Below, piece after piece: positions 25,315 through 34,497 of a stretch of DNA of 64,000 nucleotides (position 1 is the stretch's first letter; every line of letters starts with the position of its first letter). The notes under the pieces are model-generated. The model saw only the letters and a program-made list of their open reading frames with translations. It was not told where the DNA came from and searched no databases. A program made the position numbers and the translations under genes. Origin of the DNA: Virgibacillus sp. 7505 (GTDB taxonomy: Bacteria > Bacillota > Bacilli > Bacillales > Amphibacillaceae); contig NZ_NPBF01000028.1 of the NCBI RefSeq assembly GCF_002272135.1, forward strand, positions 62,001-126,000, given 5' to 3'.

Positions 25315-27006
25315 TTAGCCTCTGATGGATTTGTATTCTGGTTTCCAAACAGATTTAGCTATTAGGTCTTTGATTTCTTCAGGTTTTGCATCAGATACGC
25401 CGTCTTCGATAGCAGCTTTTGCAACTGCTTCTGCAACAGCGGTTGAAACTGGTTGAAGCTCATCGATTGCTGGAAGCAAAGAGCCGCCTTGTGTGTTGCT
25501 GTTAACCATGTCTGCAATCGCATTAGCTGCAGCTGCAAACATAGAATCTGTGATCAAGTTTGCTTTAACAGCGATGGATCCAAGTCCAAGGCCAGGGAAC
25601 GCAAATGCGTTGTTTGCTTGACCGATATGGTAAGTAGTTCCTTTGTATTCAACAGGGTCGAATGGGCTGCCTGTTGCAATCAATGCTTTACCATCTGTCC
25701 ACTCAAGCAAGTCTTTTGGAATTGCTTCTGCAAGTGGTGTTGGGTTGGACATTGGCATGATAACTGGATTTTCTACATGCTTCGCCATTTCTTTAATGAT
25801 TTCAGCACTGAATGCACCAGCTTGGCCAGATGTACCAATCAAGATAGTTGGTTTCACTTGTCGGATTACTTCAGCAAGACCAATGATGCCATCTTCTTTA
25901 TTCCAGTCTTTCACTTCGTCAGCAGGACGAAGGTAAGGTTTTTGGAAATCAGCAATGCCGTCCATATCATCAGTCAGAAGACCGCGTTGGTCGATTGCCC
26001 AGAAGTTTTTCACTGCGTCTTCTTTAGAAACGCCGTCAAGTACCATTGCCGCTGCGATTTGGTCTGCGTTACCGATACCAGCAGAACCAGGTCCGAATAC
26101 AACTACCCGCTGTTCGCTGATTGGTGTACCAGTAACTTTGGAAGCACTCATAACAGCTGCAAGTGTGATGGCACCAGTACCTTGGATATCATCATTGAAA
26201 GTAAGGATTTTATCGCCATATTTATCGATGATGTTACGAGCGTTACGGTTACCGAAGTCTTCCCAGTGAAGAAGTACGTTAGGGAATTTCGCTACTGTTT
26301 TGCTGATGAATGCATCGATGAACTGATCGTACTGCTCGCCACGCACACGTTTATGACGGTTACCGACGTATAGTGGATCGTTAAGCAATGCTTCGTTGTC
26401 TGTACCCGCATCAATAACAACTGGAAGCACACGGTTAGGGTCGATACCAGCAGCAGCTGTGTAAACAGCAAGTTTACCGATAGCGATATTCAAACCGCCA
26501 ACACCCCAGTCACCAATTCCAAGAATGCTCTCAGAGTCAGTTACTACGATCAAATCGATTTCATCTGTGTTAAGCAATGTATTTTCGTATGCTTGCTCGA
26601 TGCTGTCCGGGTTGTTGATATCAAGATAAACACCGCCTGGGCGTTGGTACTCATGGCTGTATTCCTGGATAGCTTGTCCTACAGTTGGAGTATAAACGAC
26701 AGGAAGCATTTCGCTTAGATGATCAGTCAACAGACGATAGTAAAGAACAACGTTACGGTTGTAAAGCTGGTTCAATGTGTTGTTTTTCAACAAATTATTA
26801 GGTTGTGCATTGAACTGTTCGTAAGCGCGTTTTACTTGCTCATCCAATGTTAAAACGGTCGCTGGCAAAACACCTTCAAGACCAAGCTCAGCTCGTTCTT
26901 CTTTCGTAAAAGCGACACCTTTATTTAGAAAAGGATTTGAAATTAAGTTCTTACCTCTTAGAGAAGTGGAAATGGATCCATCTTCATTATTACGATATGT
27001 GTTCAT
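25315..27006 (-). CDS. NAD-dependent malic enzyme (possibly malolactic)
   Basis: A 563-residue malate oxidoreductase. Family blocks in order: [64 protein letters not shown], the metal site [21 protein letters not shown], the Rossmann loop [14 protein letters not shown], and [15 protein letters not shown]. It is closest by eye to MaeA/SfcA NAD-malic enzymes; malolactic enzymes share the same fold and the downstream AEC transporter is typical of them, so the product (pyruvate or lactate) is open. ATG 27006 has SD AAAGGTGG; GTG 27018 is upstream but poorly placed. Confidence 0.92.
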   Translation of the reverse strand: MNTYRNNEDGSISTSLRGKNLISNPFLNKGVAFTKEERAELGLEGVLPATVLTLDEQVKRAYEQFNAQPNNLLKNNTLNQLYNRNVVLYYRLLTDHLSEMLPVVYTPTVGQAIQEYSHEYQRPGGVYLDINNPDSIEQAYENTLLNTDEIDLIVVTDSESILGIGDWGVGGLNIAIGKLAVYTAAAGIDPNRVLPVVIDAGTDNEALLNDPLYVGNRHKRVRGEQYDQFIDAFISKTVAKFPNVLLHWEDFGNRNARNIIDKYGDKILTFNDDIQGTGAITLAAVMSASKVTGTPISEQRVVVFGPGSAGIGNADQIAAAMVLDGVSKEDAVKNFWAIDQRGLLTDDMDGIADFQKPYLRPADEVKDWNKEDGIIGLAEVIRQVKPTILIGTSGQAGAFSAEIIKEMAKHVENPVIMPMSNPTPLAEAIPKDLLEWTDGKALIATGSPFDPVEYKGTTYHIGQANNAFAFPGLGLGSIAVKANLITDSMFAAAANAIADMVNSNTQGGSLLPAIDELQPVSTAVAEAVAKAAIEDGVSDAKPEEIKDLIAKSVWKPEYKSIRG

Positions 27007-27018
27007 ATCTGATTCCAC

Positions 27019-27355
27019 CTTTTCGAATGATTACTTACCTTTTGTAACTGCCACAATCCATTCTATCACTAAACAATTGTTAATCAATTTTAACAAAGTA
27101 TTTAAAATAACTATTGCATTTACTGAGTTTGTGTGATATTTCACATACTAATTAGCCATCTGAAAAACCGCGGTATCAAAGTATTTTACTGATGTGAAAT
27201 AAATTCGATCATTACTTTTTTATTATTTTTTTTAATTACAAAAATATACAATCCATGGTTTGTTTTATTATATTTAATTATTCTGACTGTTCGGCTTTTT
27301 AAATCAAACCCTTCATGTTAAGCTTGTTCTTATAAGAAAGAAGGGGGATTTAGGC
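27019..27355. other. AT-rich divergent intergenic region
   Basis: 337 bases between the malic enzyme and the divergent FAD oxidase. It holds the malic enzyme promoter, a 14-bp palindrome TGTGATATTTCACA (27132-27145) about 85 bases upstream of that start point, and a second half-site GATGTGAAAT near 27192. The palindrome resembles CRP/FNR or Rex-type boxes but has a 4-base instead of 6-base centre. No small reading frame with an SD was seen. Confidence 0.5.
27060..27087 (-). promoter_or_regulatory. Sigma-A promoter of the malic enzyme operon
   Basis: Minus-strand TTGATT (27082-27087), 16 bases, TAGAAT (27060-27065). Confidence 0.55.
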
Positions 27356-28717
27356 ATGGACATTGTGAAAGAATTGAGTGAAATGATTCATCCCGGGAGG
27401 ATATCAACAGCGGCGGCAGTCATCAGCCAGCACAACCATGATGCATCCTATCACCCAGCGGCTGATCCAGATGTGGTCATCTTTCCCGAAAATGCACAGG
27501 AAGTCAGCGCAGTTCTATCGTTTGCCAACGAACATGGAATACCTGTTACTCCTTTCGGTAAAGGTTCCAGTTTAGAGGGGCACGCGATTCCTTATGAAGG
27601 AGGCATCTCCCTCGACCTTGGATTAATGAATGGCTTGAAAACCATTAGTGAGGAAGATGGTTTTGTCGTTGTCGGGTCAGGTCTGACACAGTTTCAATTG
27701 AATGATGCACTAAAGAAACATAAATTATTCTTCAGTGTAGATCCTGGTGCTGAGGCGACACTTGGAGGTATGGCAGGCACGAATGCAAGTGGTTCTTATA
27801 CCGTCAAATACGGCACAATGCGGGACAATATCTTGGACATGGAGGTTGTTTTGCCGAGCGGGGAAATCATACATACTGGTTCGAAAGCCGTGAAGTCCTC
27901 TTCCGGGCTGCATTTATCGGGGTTATTTGCGGGCTCAGAAGGAACGCTTGGTATTATTACAGAACTCACTCTCCGTGTGTATCCAATTCCAGAAGCAAGT
28001 GTAGCAGCCCGTGCTGTGTTCGATGACTTTGAAGAGGCCGTGGCAGCTGTAGTGAGACTACGTACAGCAGGACTCGACTTGGCTAGAATCGAGTTTGTTG
28101 ATGCGGCCTCAGTAGCGCATGTCAATCGATTCGCTAATACATCTTATATCGAACAGCCGACAATCTTTTTCGAGTTGAATGGTGAGGTTGAGCATCTTCA
28201 GCATCAAATCAAACGGATGGAGAAATTATTGGAGCCGTTTCATGTGGCGGAATTCCTAGCAGAAACCGATTTGGCATCGCAGGAGCGTCTTTGGGATGCG
28301 CGGCATAATCTTGCTTATTACTACATTCAAGCCGCACCAACAAAACGGATGCTCGTGACAGATGTATGTCTGCCGATATCAGAGCTTGCGGAGGCAATCC
28401 TGCACGCAAGACAAGCAGTTGATGGCAGCGGCTTGGAGGCTGGTATCGTTGGTCACGTAGGCGACGGGAATTTCCATATCATCGCGATGGCGGATTTTGA
28501 GGATCCTAATGAAGTAACGGCAGCTAAACAGCTCCATAGGGAAATAGTTGACTATGCGCTTGCCCATGAGGGCACATGTACAGGTGAGCATGGTGTAGGA
28601 GTAGGGAAGAAGAGCTATCAGCCAAAAGAACACGGTACAGCTTACGAATTGATGCGAACAATCAAGCGGGCTATTGATCCGCGAGGAATCATGAATCCCG
28701 GCAAACTTATTGATTAA
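27356..28717 (+). CDS. FAD-linked oxidase, D-lactate dehydrogenase/glycolate oxidase GlcD type
   Basis: A 453-residue flavoenzyme of the vanillyl-alcohol-oxidase fold. FAD-binding PCMH domain: VIFPENAQEVSAVLSFANE, TPFGKGSSLEGHAIP, GAEATLGGMAGTNASGSYTVKYGTM in separate blocks (about residues 40-150). The C-terminal substrate domain has HVGDGNFH and the closing THEHG-like GEHGVGVGKK and MNPGKLID. It would oxidise D-lactate or glycolate with transfer to quinone or cytochrome. Divergent from the malic enzyme, so both may serve organic-acid metabolism. SD AAGGGGGA. Confidence 0.88.
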   Translation: MDIVKELSEMIHPGRISTAAAVISQHNHDASYHPAADPDVVIFPENAQEVSAVLSFANEHGIPVTPFGKGSSLEGHAIPYEGGISLDLGLMNGLKTISEEDGFVVVGSGLTQFQLNDALKKHKLFFSVDPGAEATLGGMAGTNASGSYTVKYGTMRDNILDMEVVLPSGEIIHTGSKAVKSSSGLHLSGLFAGSEGTLGIITELTLRVYPIPEASVAARAVFDDFEEAVAAVVRLRTAGLDLARIEFVDAASVAHVNRFANTSYIEQPTIFFELNGEVEHLQHQIKRMEKLLEPFHVAEFLAETDLASQERLWDARHNLAYYYIQAAPTKRMLVTDVCLPISELAEAILHARQAVDGSGLEAGIVGHVGDGNFHIIAMADFEDPNEVTAAKQLHREIVDYALAHEGTCTGEHGVGVGKKSYQPKEHGTAYELMRTIKRAIDPRGIMNPGKLID

Positions 28718-28721
28718 ATAG

Positions 28722-28761
28722 AAAAAGAGCGTATTCCCCCTCAAGAATACGCTCTTTTTTG
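28722..28761. terminator. Bidirectional terminator
   Basis: AAAAAGAGCGTATTC pairs with GAATACGCTCTTTTT around an 8-base loop; T/A runs both sides. Confidence 0.9.
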
Positions 28762-28762
28762 T

Positions 28763-28882
28763 TTATCCTTTTTTGCTGAATAGGTCTGTAATTGCGTGCA
28801 CCAATTCAATGCCTTGAAAAGCAAAGATGGATAATGCACTGATGGAAAATGCTACGACGATGATCGCTCTTGCCACAAACAT
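28763..28882 (-). CDS. Small single-pass membrane protein (39 aa)
   Basis: A 39-residue frame I translated by hand: MFVARAIIVVAFSISALSI and on through one hydrophobic helix, ending TDLFSKKG. It has a strong SD (AAAGGAGGGG) 5-6 bases before ATG and ends just before the bidirectional terminator. It lies 54 bases downstream of another small membrane protein on the same strand and may be its partner. No family recognised. Confidence 0.6.
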   Translation of the reverse strand: MFVARAIIVVAFSISALSIFAFQGIELVHAITDLFSKKG

Positions 28883-28936
28883 TTTCGTCCCCTCCTTTGG
28901 AATGCTAAGAAACCTTCAAGCAAAAGGGAAGACTAT

Positions 28937-29239
28937 TCAGCGGTAACTCGATTGATAGAAGACGGCCAGCAGGAAATGCCGGACCGCCTGCTTCGTCTGC
29001 ATCATGCGTGCCTGCATCATGCTTGCAACAAGCAGCACGGGCAGAAAAGTCAGGACTGCTGTTTGTGTTGTGATCGGGAACCAGTGTTTTTCATCATCCG
29101 GCAAATCAGCCTTATGGATAACGACGTGCTGTGGTTGAATATCATTTGCTTCCCAATGATACATTGGATGCAGCACCATTACTTGCAGCATGATAGACAG
29201 CACGAGTCCGATAAATAAAAGAGCAGCTTTACGTTGCAT
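28937..29239 (-). CDS. Hypothetical two-TM membrane protein (100 aa)
   Basis: A 100-residue protein with helices at about residues 5-23 and 60-76 and a His-rich extracytoplasmic loop between them (HPMYHWEANDIQPQHVVIHK). SD GGAGGTGGGGAGG is strong. No recognised domain. Probably in one transcript with the 39-aa membrane protein. Confidence 0.65.
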   Translation of the reverse strand: MQRKAALLFIGLVLSIMLQVMVLHPMYHWEANDIQPQHVVIHKADLPDDEKHWFPITTQTAVLTFLPVLLVASMMQARMMQTKQAVRHFLLAVFYQSSYR

Positions 29240-29346
29240 TTCCTCCCCACCTCCTATCCGTTTTGATTTCTTAACTATATACCCATTTTGCAGGATTGTA
29301 AATGGTTATTTATTAATATTCTTACTATTCGGAAATTTAATCAAGT

Positions 29347-29382
29347 AAAAAAACCTGTCCTATTAAAAGGGCAGGTTTTTTG
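29347..29382 (-). terminator. Terminator after the HxlR gene
   Basis: AAAACCTGTCC pairs with GGGCAGGTTTT (one wobble) with A/T runs on both sides. Confidence 0.8.
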
Positions 29383-29390
29383 AAGGGTTA

Positions 29391-29723
29391 TTATTTTGTT
29401 TGGGCTGGTTCATCCGGTGTAACCCATTTTTCCGCCCATTCTCTTATGGAAGTAATCACAGGGCGCAATGCATGACCCTTTTCAGTCAGTTCATATTCAA
29501 TACGGACGGGTGTGTCCGGATATACTGTTCTTGTTGTAATGCCCGCTGCTTCCAGCTCTTTAAGACGTTCAGATAGCAAACGCCCGCTGATTGGCAGGGA
29601 CGATTCCAATTCAGAGAATCGCTGTGATCCTTCTAAGAGGCGGAAAATGATTAGACCAGTCCAACGTTTGCTTAAAAGCTCCATTCCTGACTCAAAGCGT
29701 GGACATAATTCTTCGGATTTCAT
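29391..29723 (-). CDS. HxlR family winged-helix regulator
   Basis: A 110-residue DUF24/HxlR regulator: CPRFESGMELLSKRWTGLII at the N-terminus with the conserved Cys (residue 6), FSELESSLPISGRLLSERLKELE recognition helix and the GHALRPVI C-terminal block. Members with this N-terminal Cys (YodB, CatR, HypR) sense quinones, aldehydes or hypochlorite by thiol switching. Its promoter overlaps a perfect inverted repeat, indicating autorepression, and the same AAGTAAC element is at the nitroreductase promoter, a typical target. ATG follows SD AGAGGTGATG. Confidence 0.9.
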   Translation of the reverse strand: MKSEELCPRFESGMELLSKRWTGLIIFRLLEGSQRFSELESSLPISGRLLSERLKELEAAGITTRTVYPDTPVRIEYELTEKGHALRPVITSIREWAEKWVTPDEPAQTK

Positions 29724-29771
29724 CTATCATCACCTCTGTATAAACGCTGTATACTTCAACTGTTGTTTTTC

Positions 29772-29800
29772 ATTATATATGAGGTTACGAAAAGTAACAA
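29772..29800 (-). promoter_or_regulatory. hxlR-gene promoter with overlapping operator
   Basis: Minus-strand TTGTTA (29795-29800), 17 bases, TATAAT (29772-29777). The perfect inverted repeat GTTAC-N5-GTAAC (29784-29798) overlaps the -35 and spacer, so binding would exclude RNA polymerase. Confidence 0.7.
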
Positions 29801-29902
29801 GTATATTGTTCCTATAAGCAAAGGATTCTATACTGACTTTCTGGCTAAAAATTAAGAAAAATTCTATAATTGAAAGGAAAGTATGATGTAGGAGGAGAGA
29901 AG

Positions 29903-30373
29903 ATGGATCATCATTATTACATAGATTATGCGTGCAAATTAGCGGTTGCCAATGTGAACAGCGGCAAGGGCGGGCCATTCGGTGCCGTCATTGTAAAAGA
30001 TGGAGAGATTGTCGGTGAAGGAACGAATTTAGTGACAAGCTTGCATGACCCAACGGCACATGCAGAGATACAGGCCATACGTAACGCAACGAGCAAATTG
30101 GGTCATTTTGAGCTTGAGGATTGTATCATTTATTCCAGCTGTGAGCCTTGCCCGATGTGCTTGGGAGCAATTTATTGGGCTCGTCCGAAAGCACTGTACT
30201 TCGCTTATACGAAAAAGGATGCTGCTGTAATTGGATTCGATGATGATTTCATTTATCAAGAGATAGAAAAACCTTATGAGGAACGAAAGATTCATACAGT
30301 ACAGCTCCTTGGTGATGAGACAGCAGATCCAATGAGAGCATGGACAGAGAAGGAAGATAAGGTGGAATATTAA
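29903..30373 (+). CDS. guaD: Guanine deaminase
   Basis: A 156-residue cytidine-deaminase-fold enzyme converting guanine to xanthine. Zn site: TAHAEIQAIR (His and proton-shuttle Glu) and SSCEPCPMCLGAIYWARP (PCxxC). The domain-swapped C-terminal segment GFDDDFIYQEIEKPYEERKI matches B. subtilis GuaD, as does the length (156). SD AGGAGGAGA fits ATG 29903; the frame opens at a TTG 29870 that lies too far upstream. Confidence 0.92.
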   Translation: MDHHYYIDYACKLAVANVNSGKGGPFGAVIVKDGEIVGEGTNLVTSLHDPTAHAEIQAIRNATSKLGHFELEDCIIYSSCEPCPMCLGAIYWARPKALYFAYTKKDAAVIGFDDDFIYQEIEKPYEERKIHTVQLLGDETADPMRAWTEKEDKVEY

Positions 30374-30377
30374 AGTG

Positions 30378-30413
30378 AAGGCGATTCCTTTATATGAGGG
30401 TCGCCTTCTTTTT
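30378..30413. terminator. Terminator after guaD
   Basis: GAAGGCGA pairs with TCGCCTTC, 16-18 base loop, then CTTTTTAT. It overlaps the final codons of the convergent GGDEF/EAL gene. Confidence 0.7.
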
Positions 30414-32450
30414 ATGTGTGGCATTGAAAGTATCAAGATAAGTTAGGAGCTCGGACACTTGCAGCGGTTTGCTGAACATATAGCCTTGTGCATAATCACA
30501 CTGTAAGTTTTGTACCCAAGTCAGCTGTTCTTGGCTTTCCACACCTTCTGCTACTATAGATAGCTGGAGTTTTTTCGCTAACGTCACAATGGAAGAGACG
30601 ATGGCTTGATCCTGGAAATCCTCGGGCAAATTCGCAATGAAGGCGCGATCGATTTTTAGTGTGTCTACAGGCAATTGTTTTAAGTAATTGAGACTATTGT
30701 AGCCTTTACCGAAGTCATCGAGCGCAATACGAATTCCTAATCCCTTTAACTCCATTATTGTATGTGCAGCCCCTTCTACATCTTGGATTGCGGTTTCCTC
30801 TGTTATTTCGATTTCCAGTTTCGTTACATCTACTTCAGGATATATCTCCATCTGTTTGCGAATGAAGCTTAAGAAGCGATTGTTATAAAATTGCTGGGTG
30901 CTGATGTTAACCGCAACATGGAGATCCCGGAACGCTTCTTTGTTCATTTCGGCAAAGACAAGTTCAATCATCTTCATATCTAACGGAATGATGTCTCCAT
31001 TCTTTTCTGCCAATGGGATGAACTTAGCTGGCGGAATGATTCCATGGATGGGATGAATCCAGCGGCATAGAGCTTCGACGCCATAGACATGATCCCCGGC
31101 GCTTGCCATCTTAGGCTGGAAATACACCTGAATTTCTCCATTTGCGATGGCGCTGCATAATTCAGATTCCAGCAGCAATGGTTGGGAGTCATGCAGGCTG
31201 TCATTGGCAAAGAACTTATAATTCGACCGGCCGCTTTCTTTTGCTAAATACATGGCGATATCAGCAAAACGCATTACTTCCTTACTCGTTGTCCCATTAT
31301 CAGGAATCAAAGCGATTCCGATACTTGTGCTGACACTCACTTTTCGCCCCTCAATGAAAAATGGCTCTTTTACGCATTGTATGATAGCTTGTGCCAGCTG
31401 TGTCGCATCTTCCTTTTCAGCAGCTGGATAAAGCAAGGTGAATTCATCTCCGCCTAGTCGAGCAAGCATGCTCCGTTCTGGAAGCATCCGTGAAAGGCGC
31501 AAGGTGACAAGCTGCAGCAGCTTGTCACCGAATTTATGTCCGAGCGTATCATTGACTGCTTTAAAACGATCCAAATCCATGAAGAACAGAGCTGCTTGGC
31601 CATTTTTACGCTCTTCTAAATAGCCAAGCAGTTGCTGTTCAAAGTAACGGCGATTCGGTAAATTCGTCAATTCATCATGATTTGCGATATATTGCAATCG
31701 GTCTGCTTGTTCGGCCAGCTTCTGATCCGTCGAAGTAGAGACAAAAGCCAACACCTGTATCAGCAGGATCACAAGCATCACGCTAATAGCGAGATTGATG
31801 TTATTCGGCGTAAACACAGGTTCCGGCAGAATGGAACTGCTGTTCACATGGACGACAGCCGATTTCATTGCCGTATAGTGCATGCCGCAAATGGCAACGC
31901 CCATCGTAATTGCGCTGGATAACTTAAACAAATGCTGTGTTTGACCGGTTTTGTTTTGGAAGTAATGGAACAAGAGCAGTGAGACACAAGATGCTATAAT
32001 AGCAATGATGATTGATAAATAGTAATAGGCTCCTCCGTGGTGCATCATACCGTCTAGGCGCATGGCCATCATGCCTATGTAATGCATGCTTACAATTGCT
32101 GCTCCCATAGAGATGCTTCCTGCAAAGAGGCGGAATGCAGTCATTTTTATAGAAGAAAGATAAAAAGCGATAGAGGTACCAGCAAAAGAGAAAATCATGG
32201 ACAAGATGACAATGCCAGGATCGTAGGTGACCTCCACGGGCAGTTTATACGCCAGCATGGATATGAAGTGCATCGACCAGATGCCGAGAGCCATCAGAAG
32301 TGAACTGGAGATGAACCAAAAGAATTTACGCCAGCCTGTCGTGCGGTTTATCCTGGAACACATATCCAGGGCGATATAAGATGAAAGAATTGCAATGAAT
32401 ATAGACACGACAACAAAGGTGACGTTATATGTACCAGTGACTTCCTGCAT
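30390..32450 (-). CDS. MHYT-GGDEF-EAL membrane protein (c-di-GMP turnover)
   Basis: A 686-residue protein. Seven N-terminal helices form the MHYT sensor, with its repeated motif visible three times (SMHFISM, SMHYIGM, GMHYTAM), thought to bind a metal such as copper and sense O2, CO or NO. A GGDEF domain follows (LARLGGDEFTLLYP, intact) and then an EAL domain with YGVEALCRW, NISTQQF, EITEETAI, DDFGKGYNSLNYLK and KIDRAFI, all key residues kept. Both cyclase and phosphodiesterase activities are possible. ATG 32450 has SD CGGAGG; the frame extends further up without an SD. Confidence 0.93.
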   Translation of the reverse strand: MQEVTGTYNVTFVVVSIFIAILSSYIALDMCSRINRTTGWRKFFWFISSSLLMALGIWSMHFISMLAYKLPVEVTYDPGIVILSMIFSFAGTSIAFYLSSIKMTAFRLFAGSISMGAAIVSMHYIGMMAMRLDGMMHHGGAYYYLSIIIAIIASCVSLLLFHYFQNKTGQTQHLFKLSSAITMGVAICGMHYTAMKSAVVHVNSSSILPEPVFTPNNINLAISVMLVILLIQVLAFVSTSTDQKLAEQADRLQYIANHDELTNLPNRRYFEQQLLGYLEERKNGQAALFFMDLDRFKAVNDTLGHKFGDKLLQLVTLRLSRMLPERSMLARLGGDEFTLLYPAAEKEDATQLAQAIIQCVKEPFFIEGRKVSVSTSIGIALIPDNGTTSKEVMRFADIAMYLAKESGRSNYKFFANDSLHDSQPLLLESELCSAIANGEIQVYFQPKMASAGDHVYGVEALCRWIHPIHGIIPPAKFIPLAEKNGDIIPLDMKMIELVFAEMNKEAFRDLHVAVNISTQQFYNNRFLSFIRKQMEIYPEVDVTKLEIEITEETAIQDVEGAAHTIMELKGLGIRIALDDFGKGYNSLNYLKQLPVDTLKIDRAFIANLPEDFQDQAIVSSIVTLAKKLQLSIVAEGVESQEQLTWVQNLQCDYAQGYMFSKPLQVSELLTYLDTFNATHKKKATLI

Positions 32451-32577
32451 GTAAAACCTCCGAGTTGTTATGTGGTCAAATAGTCTTAGGGATATTGTAT
32501 ACTCGAGGGACGGAAAAGCAAACAAATATTCATTAAATTATAGTGAATTATTCTTAGCCAACAGGGAGGATATGACA

Positions 32578-33579
32578 GTGCGGAATGATTTTATCTACGA
32601 TGTGATCATCGTAGGAGGCGGAACGACCGGATTATATACTTCCTTTTATACAAAGCTGCGGAAGATGACGACTTTATTGATTGAAGCCACTTCAGATTTC
32701 GGCGGGAAAGTAGCGCAGTTCTATCCGGAAAAGCACATTTATGATGTAGGTGCTTATCCTGTTGCTACTGGGGAAGAAATGGTTGCCAGACTGCTTGATC
32801 AAAGCAGGAAGGCAGAACCGGAAATCATAACAGGAGAGTTTGTCGAGCAGATTAGAAAACAAGAAAATGGGATATTCGAAGTTGAAACAACCGCCAGTAA
32901 GCTGTATATGGCTCGTACGATCATCCTCACTTGCGGAATGGGAACCTACCAGATGAAACCGCTGCTGCTTGAGGAAGCGCCTCTTTATGAGGATAAAAAT
33001 CTGCATTATTATCTTAAGTCAGCTGAAAAATTCCGTGATAAGCGTGTCACAGTCTATGCAATGAATCGGACGGGAATCGATTGGGCGATGTCGCTTGAGA
33101 AAACCGCTAAGGAAGTGACATTGCTAAATCAGCGTGATTATTTCTTATATACGCCACCGCAAGTGATTGAAGCGCTTGAGAAGACATCGATACGCGTAAA
33201 ATACAATCATAAAGTGACCAAGCTATTAGGAAACAGCCAAGGATTGCATACATTATTGGTGGAACAGGATGGTCTGCAGATGATGTATGAAACAGATGCG
33301 CTGTTGTATTATGAAAATGTCAACCTTACCCAAACTCCATTTGCCAACTGGGGAATCGATACGGATAAGAACAAGGTCATCGTGGACCATAAGATGGCAA
33401 CCAATGTACCGGGCATCTATGCAGCGGGAGATACTGTACAATATAGCAATAAGAATATGCTGATTGCGACTGGATTCGCAGAGGCAATCACAGCGGTCAA
33501 TAGTGCAAAGTTGTATTTGGACCCTTCAGCGAGTGCGCAAGTATACAGTACAATTGAATACCAAAAAAATAGAGGCTGA
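32578..33579 (+). CDS. Ferredoxin-NADP reductase-like flavoprotein with altered NADPH site
   Basis: A 333-residue member of the thioredoxin-reductase-like FNR (YumC) family. FAD motif VIIVGGGTTGLYTSFY, the family block QFYPEKHIYDVGAYP and the closing GIYAAGDTVQYSN/LIATGFAEAITAVN are kept. The NADPH-binding stretch, normally GGGDSAVDWA with HRRD after it, reads YAMNRTGIDWAM and LNQRDYF: the glycines and phosphate-binding Arg are lost. It may bind FAD but not NADPH in the usual way. SD AGGGAGG (32563-32569) is spaced for GTG 32578; ATG 32572 is too close. Confidence 0.82.
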   Translation: MRNDFIYDVIIVGGGTTGLYTSFYTKLRKMTTLLIEATSDFGGKVAQFYPEKHIYDVGAYPVATGEEMVARLLDQSRKAEPEIITGEFVEQIRKQENGIFEVETTASKLYMARTIILTCGMGTYQMKPLLLEEAPLYEDKNLHYYLKSAEKFRDKRVTVYAMNRTGIDWAMSLEKTAKEVTLLNQRDYFLYTPPQVIEALEKTSIRVKYNHKVTKLLGNSQGLHTLLVEQDGLQMMYETDALLYYENVNLTQTPFANWGIDTDKNKVIVDHKMATNVPGIYAAGDTVQYSNKNMLIATGFAEAITAVNSAKLYLDPSASAQVYSTIEYQKNRG

Positions 33580-33598
33580 TATCAAGCCTCTATTTTTG
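33566..33598. terminator. Bidirectional terminator
   Basis: AAAATAGAGGCT pairs with AGCCTCTATTTT around a short loop between convergent genes; it includes the FNR-like gene's stop. Confidence 0.85.
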
Positions 33599-34438
33599 TA
33601 GTATTTCACGTTCGAGAATATGGGCAACGCCATCTTTCTCATTCGTTTCGGTTGTATAATCACAATGCTGCTTCACTTCATCCGTTGCATTGCCCATCGC
33701 TACCTTCGTTCCAGCCACTTCCAGCATCGGCAAATCATTCATGCTGTCACCGATTGCAATGATATCTTCTTGCTTCACGTCCAGTTTCTTTGCAAGTTTT
33801 TTTAGGGCGTTTCCTTTTGATGCTTTCCCATCAACAATTTCTATATTAAAATCGGCTGAAGAAAATAGATTCAGCCCTTTCTTGCTTAATGTATCGGCCG
33901 CGACGCGTCGTCTTTCTTCATCAAAGCTGACAATCGTTATCTTATAAATTTCTTTTTCCGCTTGGAAGACATCGATATAGTCATCTATCTCCTGCAGATT
34001 CGCCTGTCCAAGCTGACGCTCGCAAGCTCTCTCCATCTCATTTCTGTCCACGTTCCAGACGATATCCATTTCATCCTGTAGCAGCTGTTTTGCTTTTTTC
34101 GTGATGAATATGTCATTATTAGTGACGATTTCATAATAATAGTTTTCTTCATTAAGCCAAGCGATTATTTCTTTTGCGTAAATTGTTTCCATGGGTAAGG
34201 AAACTATAAGATATCCTTCTGGATCACAGGTGGAAGCTCCGTTTGCTCCGATGACCCAGGTAGAAAGCTGTTCACTTTGGAAGAGGCGCCGAACATCAAA
34301 ATCAGCTCTTCCTGTTGCTATAACAATTTCAGCCCCTTTTTGCTGCGCTTTTTTTACAGCGTCTGCTTGCAGAGAGGATACAGTGTAATTTTGATTAAGG
34401 AATGTTCCATCTAGGTCTATTGCTACTAATTTGGGCAT
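33590..34438 (-). CDS. Cof-type HAD-IIB family phosphatase
   Basis: A 282-residue HAD hydrolase: VAIDLDGTFLN (motif I), ATGRADFD (motif II), KASKGNALKKLA (motif III Lys) and IGDSMNDLPMLEVAG (motif IV), with the Cof-type cap. Likely a sugar- or cofactor-phosphate phosphatase. ATG 34438 follows SD AAAGGAG by 9 bases; the longer frame to 34471 overlaps that SD. Paralogue of the HAD at 17135. Confidence 0.88.
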   Translation of the reverse strand: MPKLVAIDLDGTFLNQNYTVSSLQADAVKKAQQKGAEIVIATGRADFDVRRLFQSEQLSTWVIGANGASTCDPEGYLIVSLPMETIYAKEIIAWLNEENYYYEIVTNNDIFITKKAKQLLQDEMDIVWNVDRNEMERACERQLGQANLQEIDDYIDVFQAEKEIYKITIVSFDEERRRVAADTLSKKGLNLFSSADFNIEIVDGKASKGNALKKLAKKLDVKQEDIIAIGDSMNDLPMLEVAGTKVAMGNATDEVKQHCDYTTETNEKDGVAHILEREILQK

Positions 34439-34497
34439 TTGATTCAGCTCCTTTACTTCTTTTTTACACATATTCCCTCTTTTAAATAGGATGTAAA

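Noticed and set aside
25453-26373. 306-codon open frame on the plus strand
   Set aside because: It is fully antisense to the well-recognised malic enzyme, has no SD and its product is Cys/Phe-rich without a family pattern; a shadow frame.
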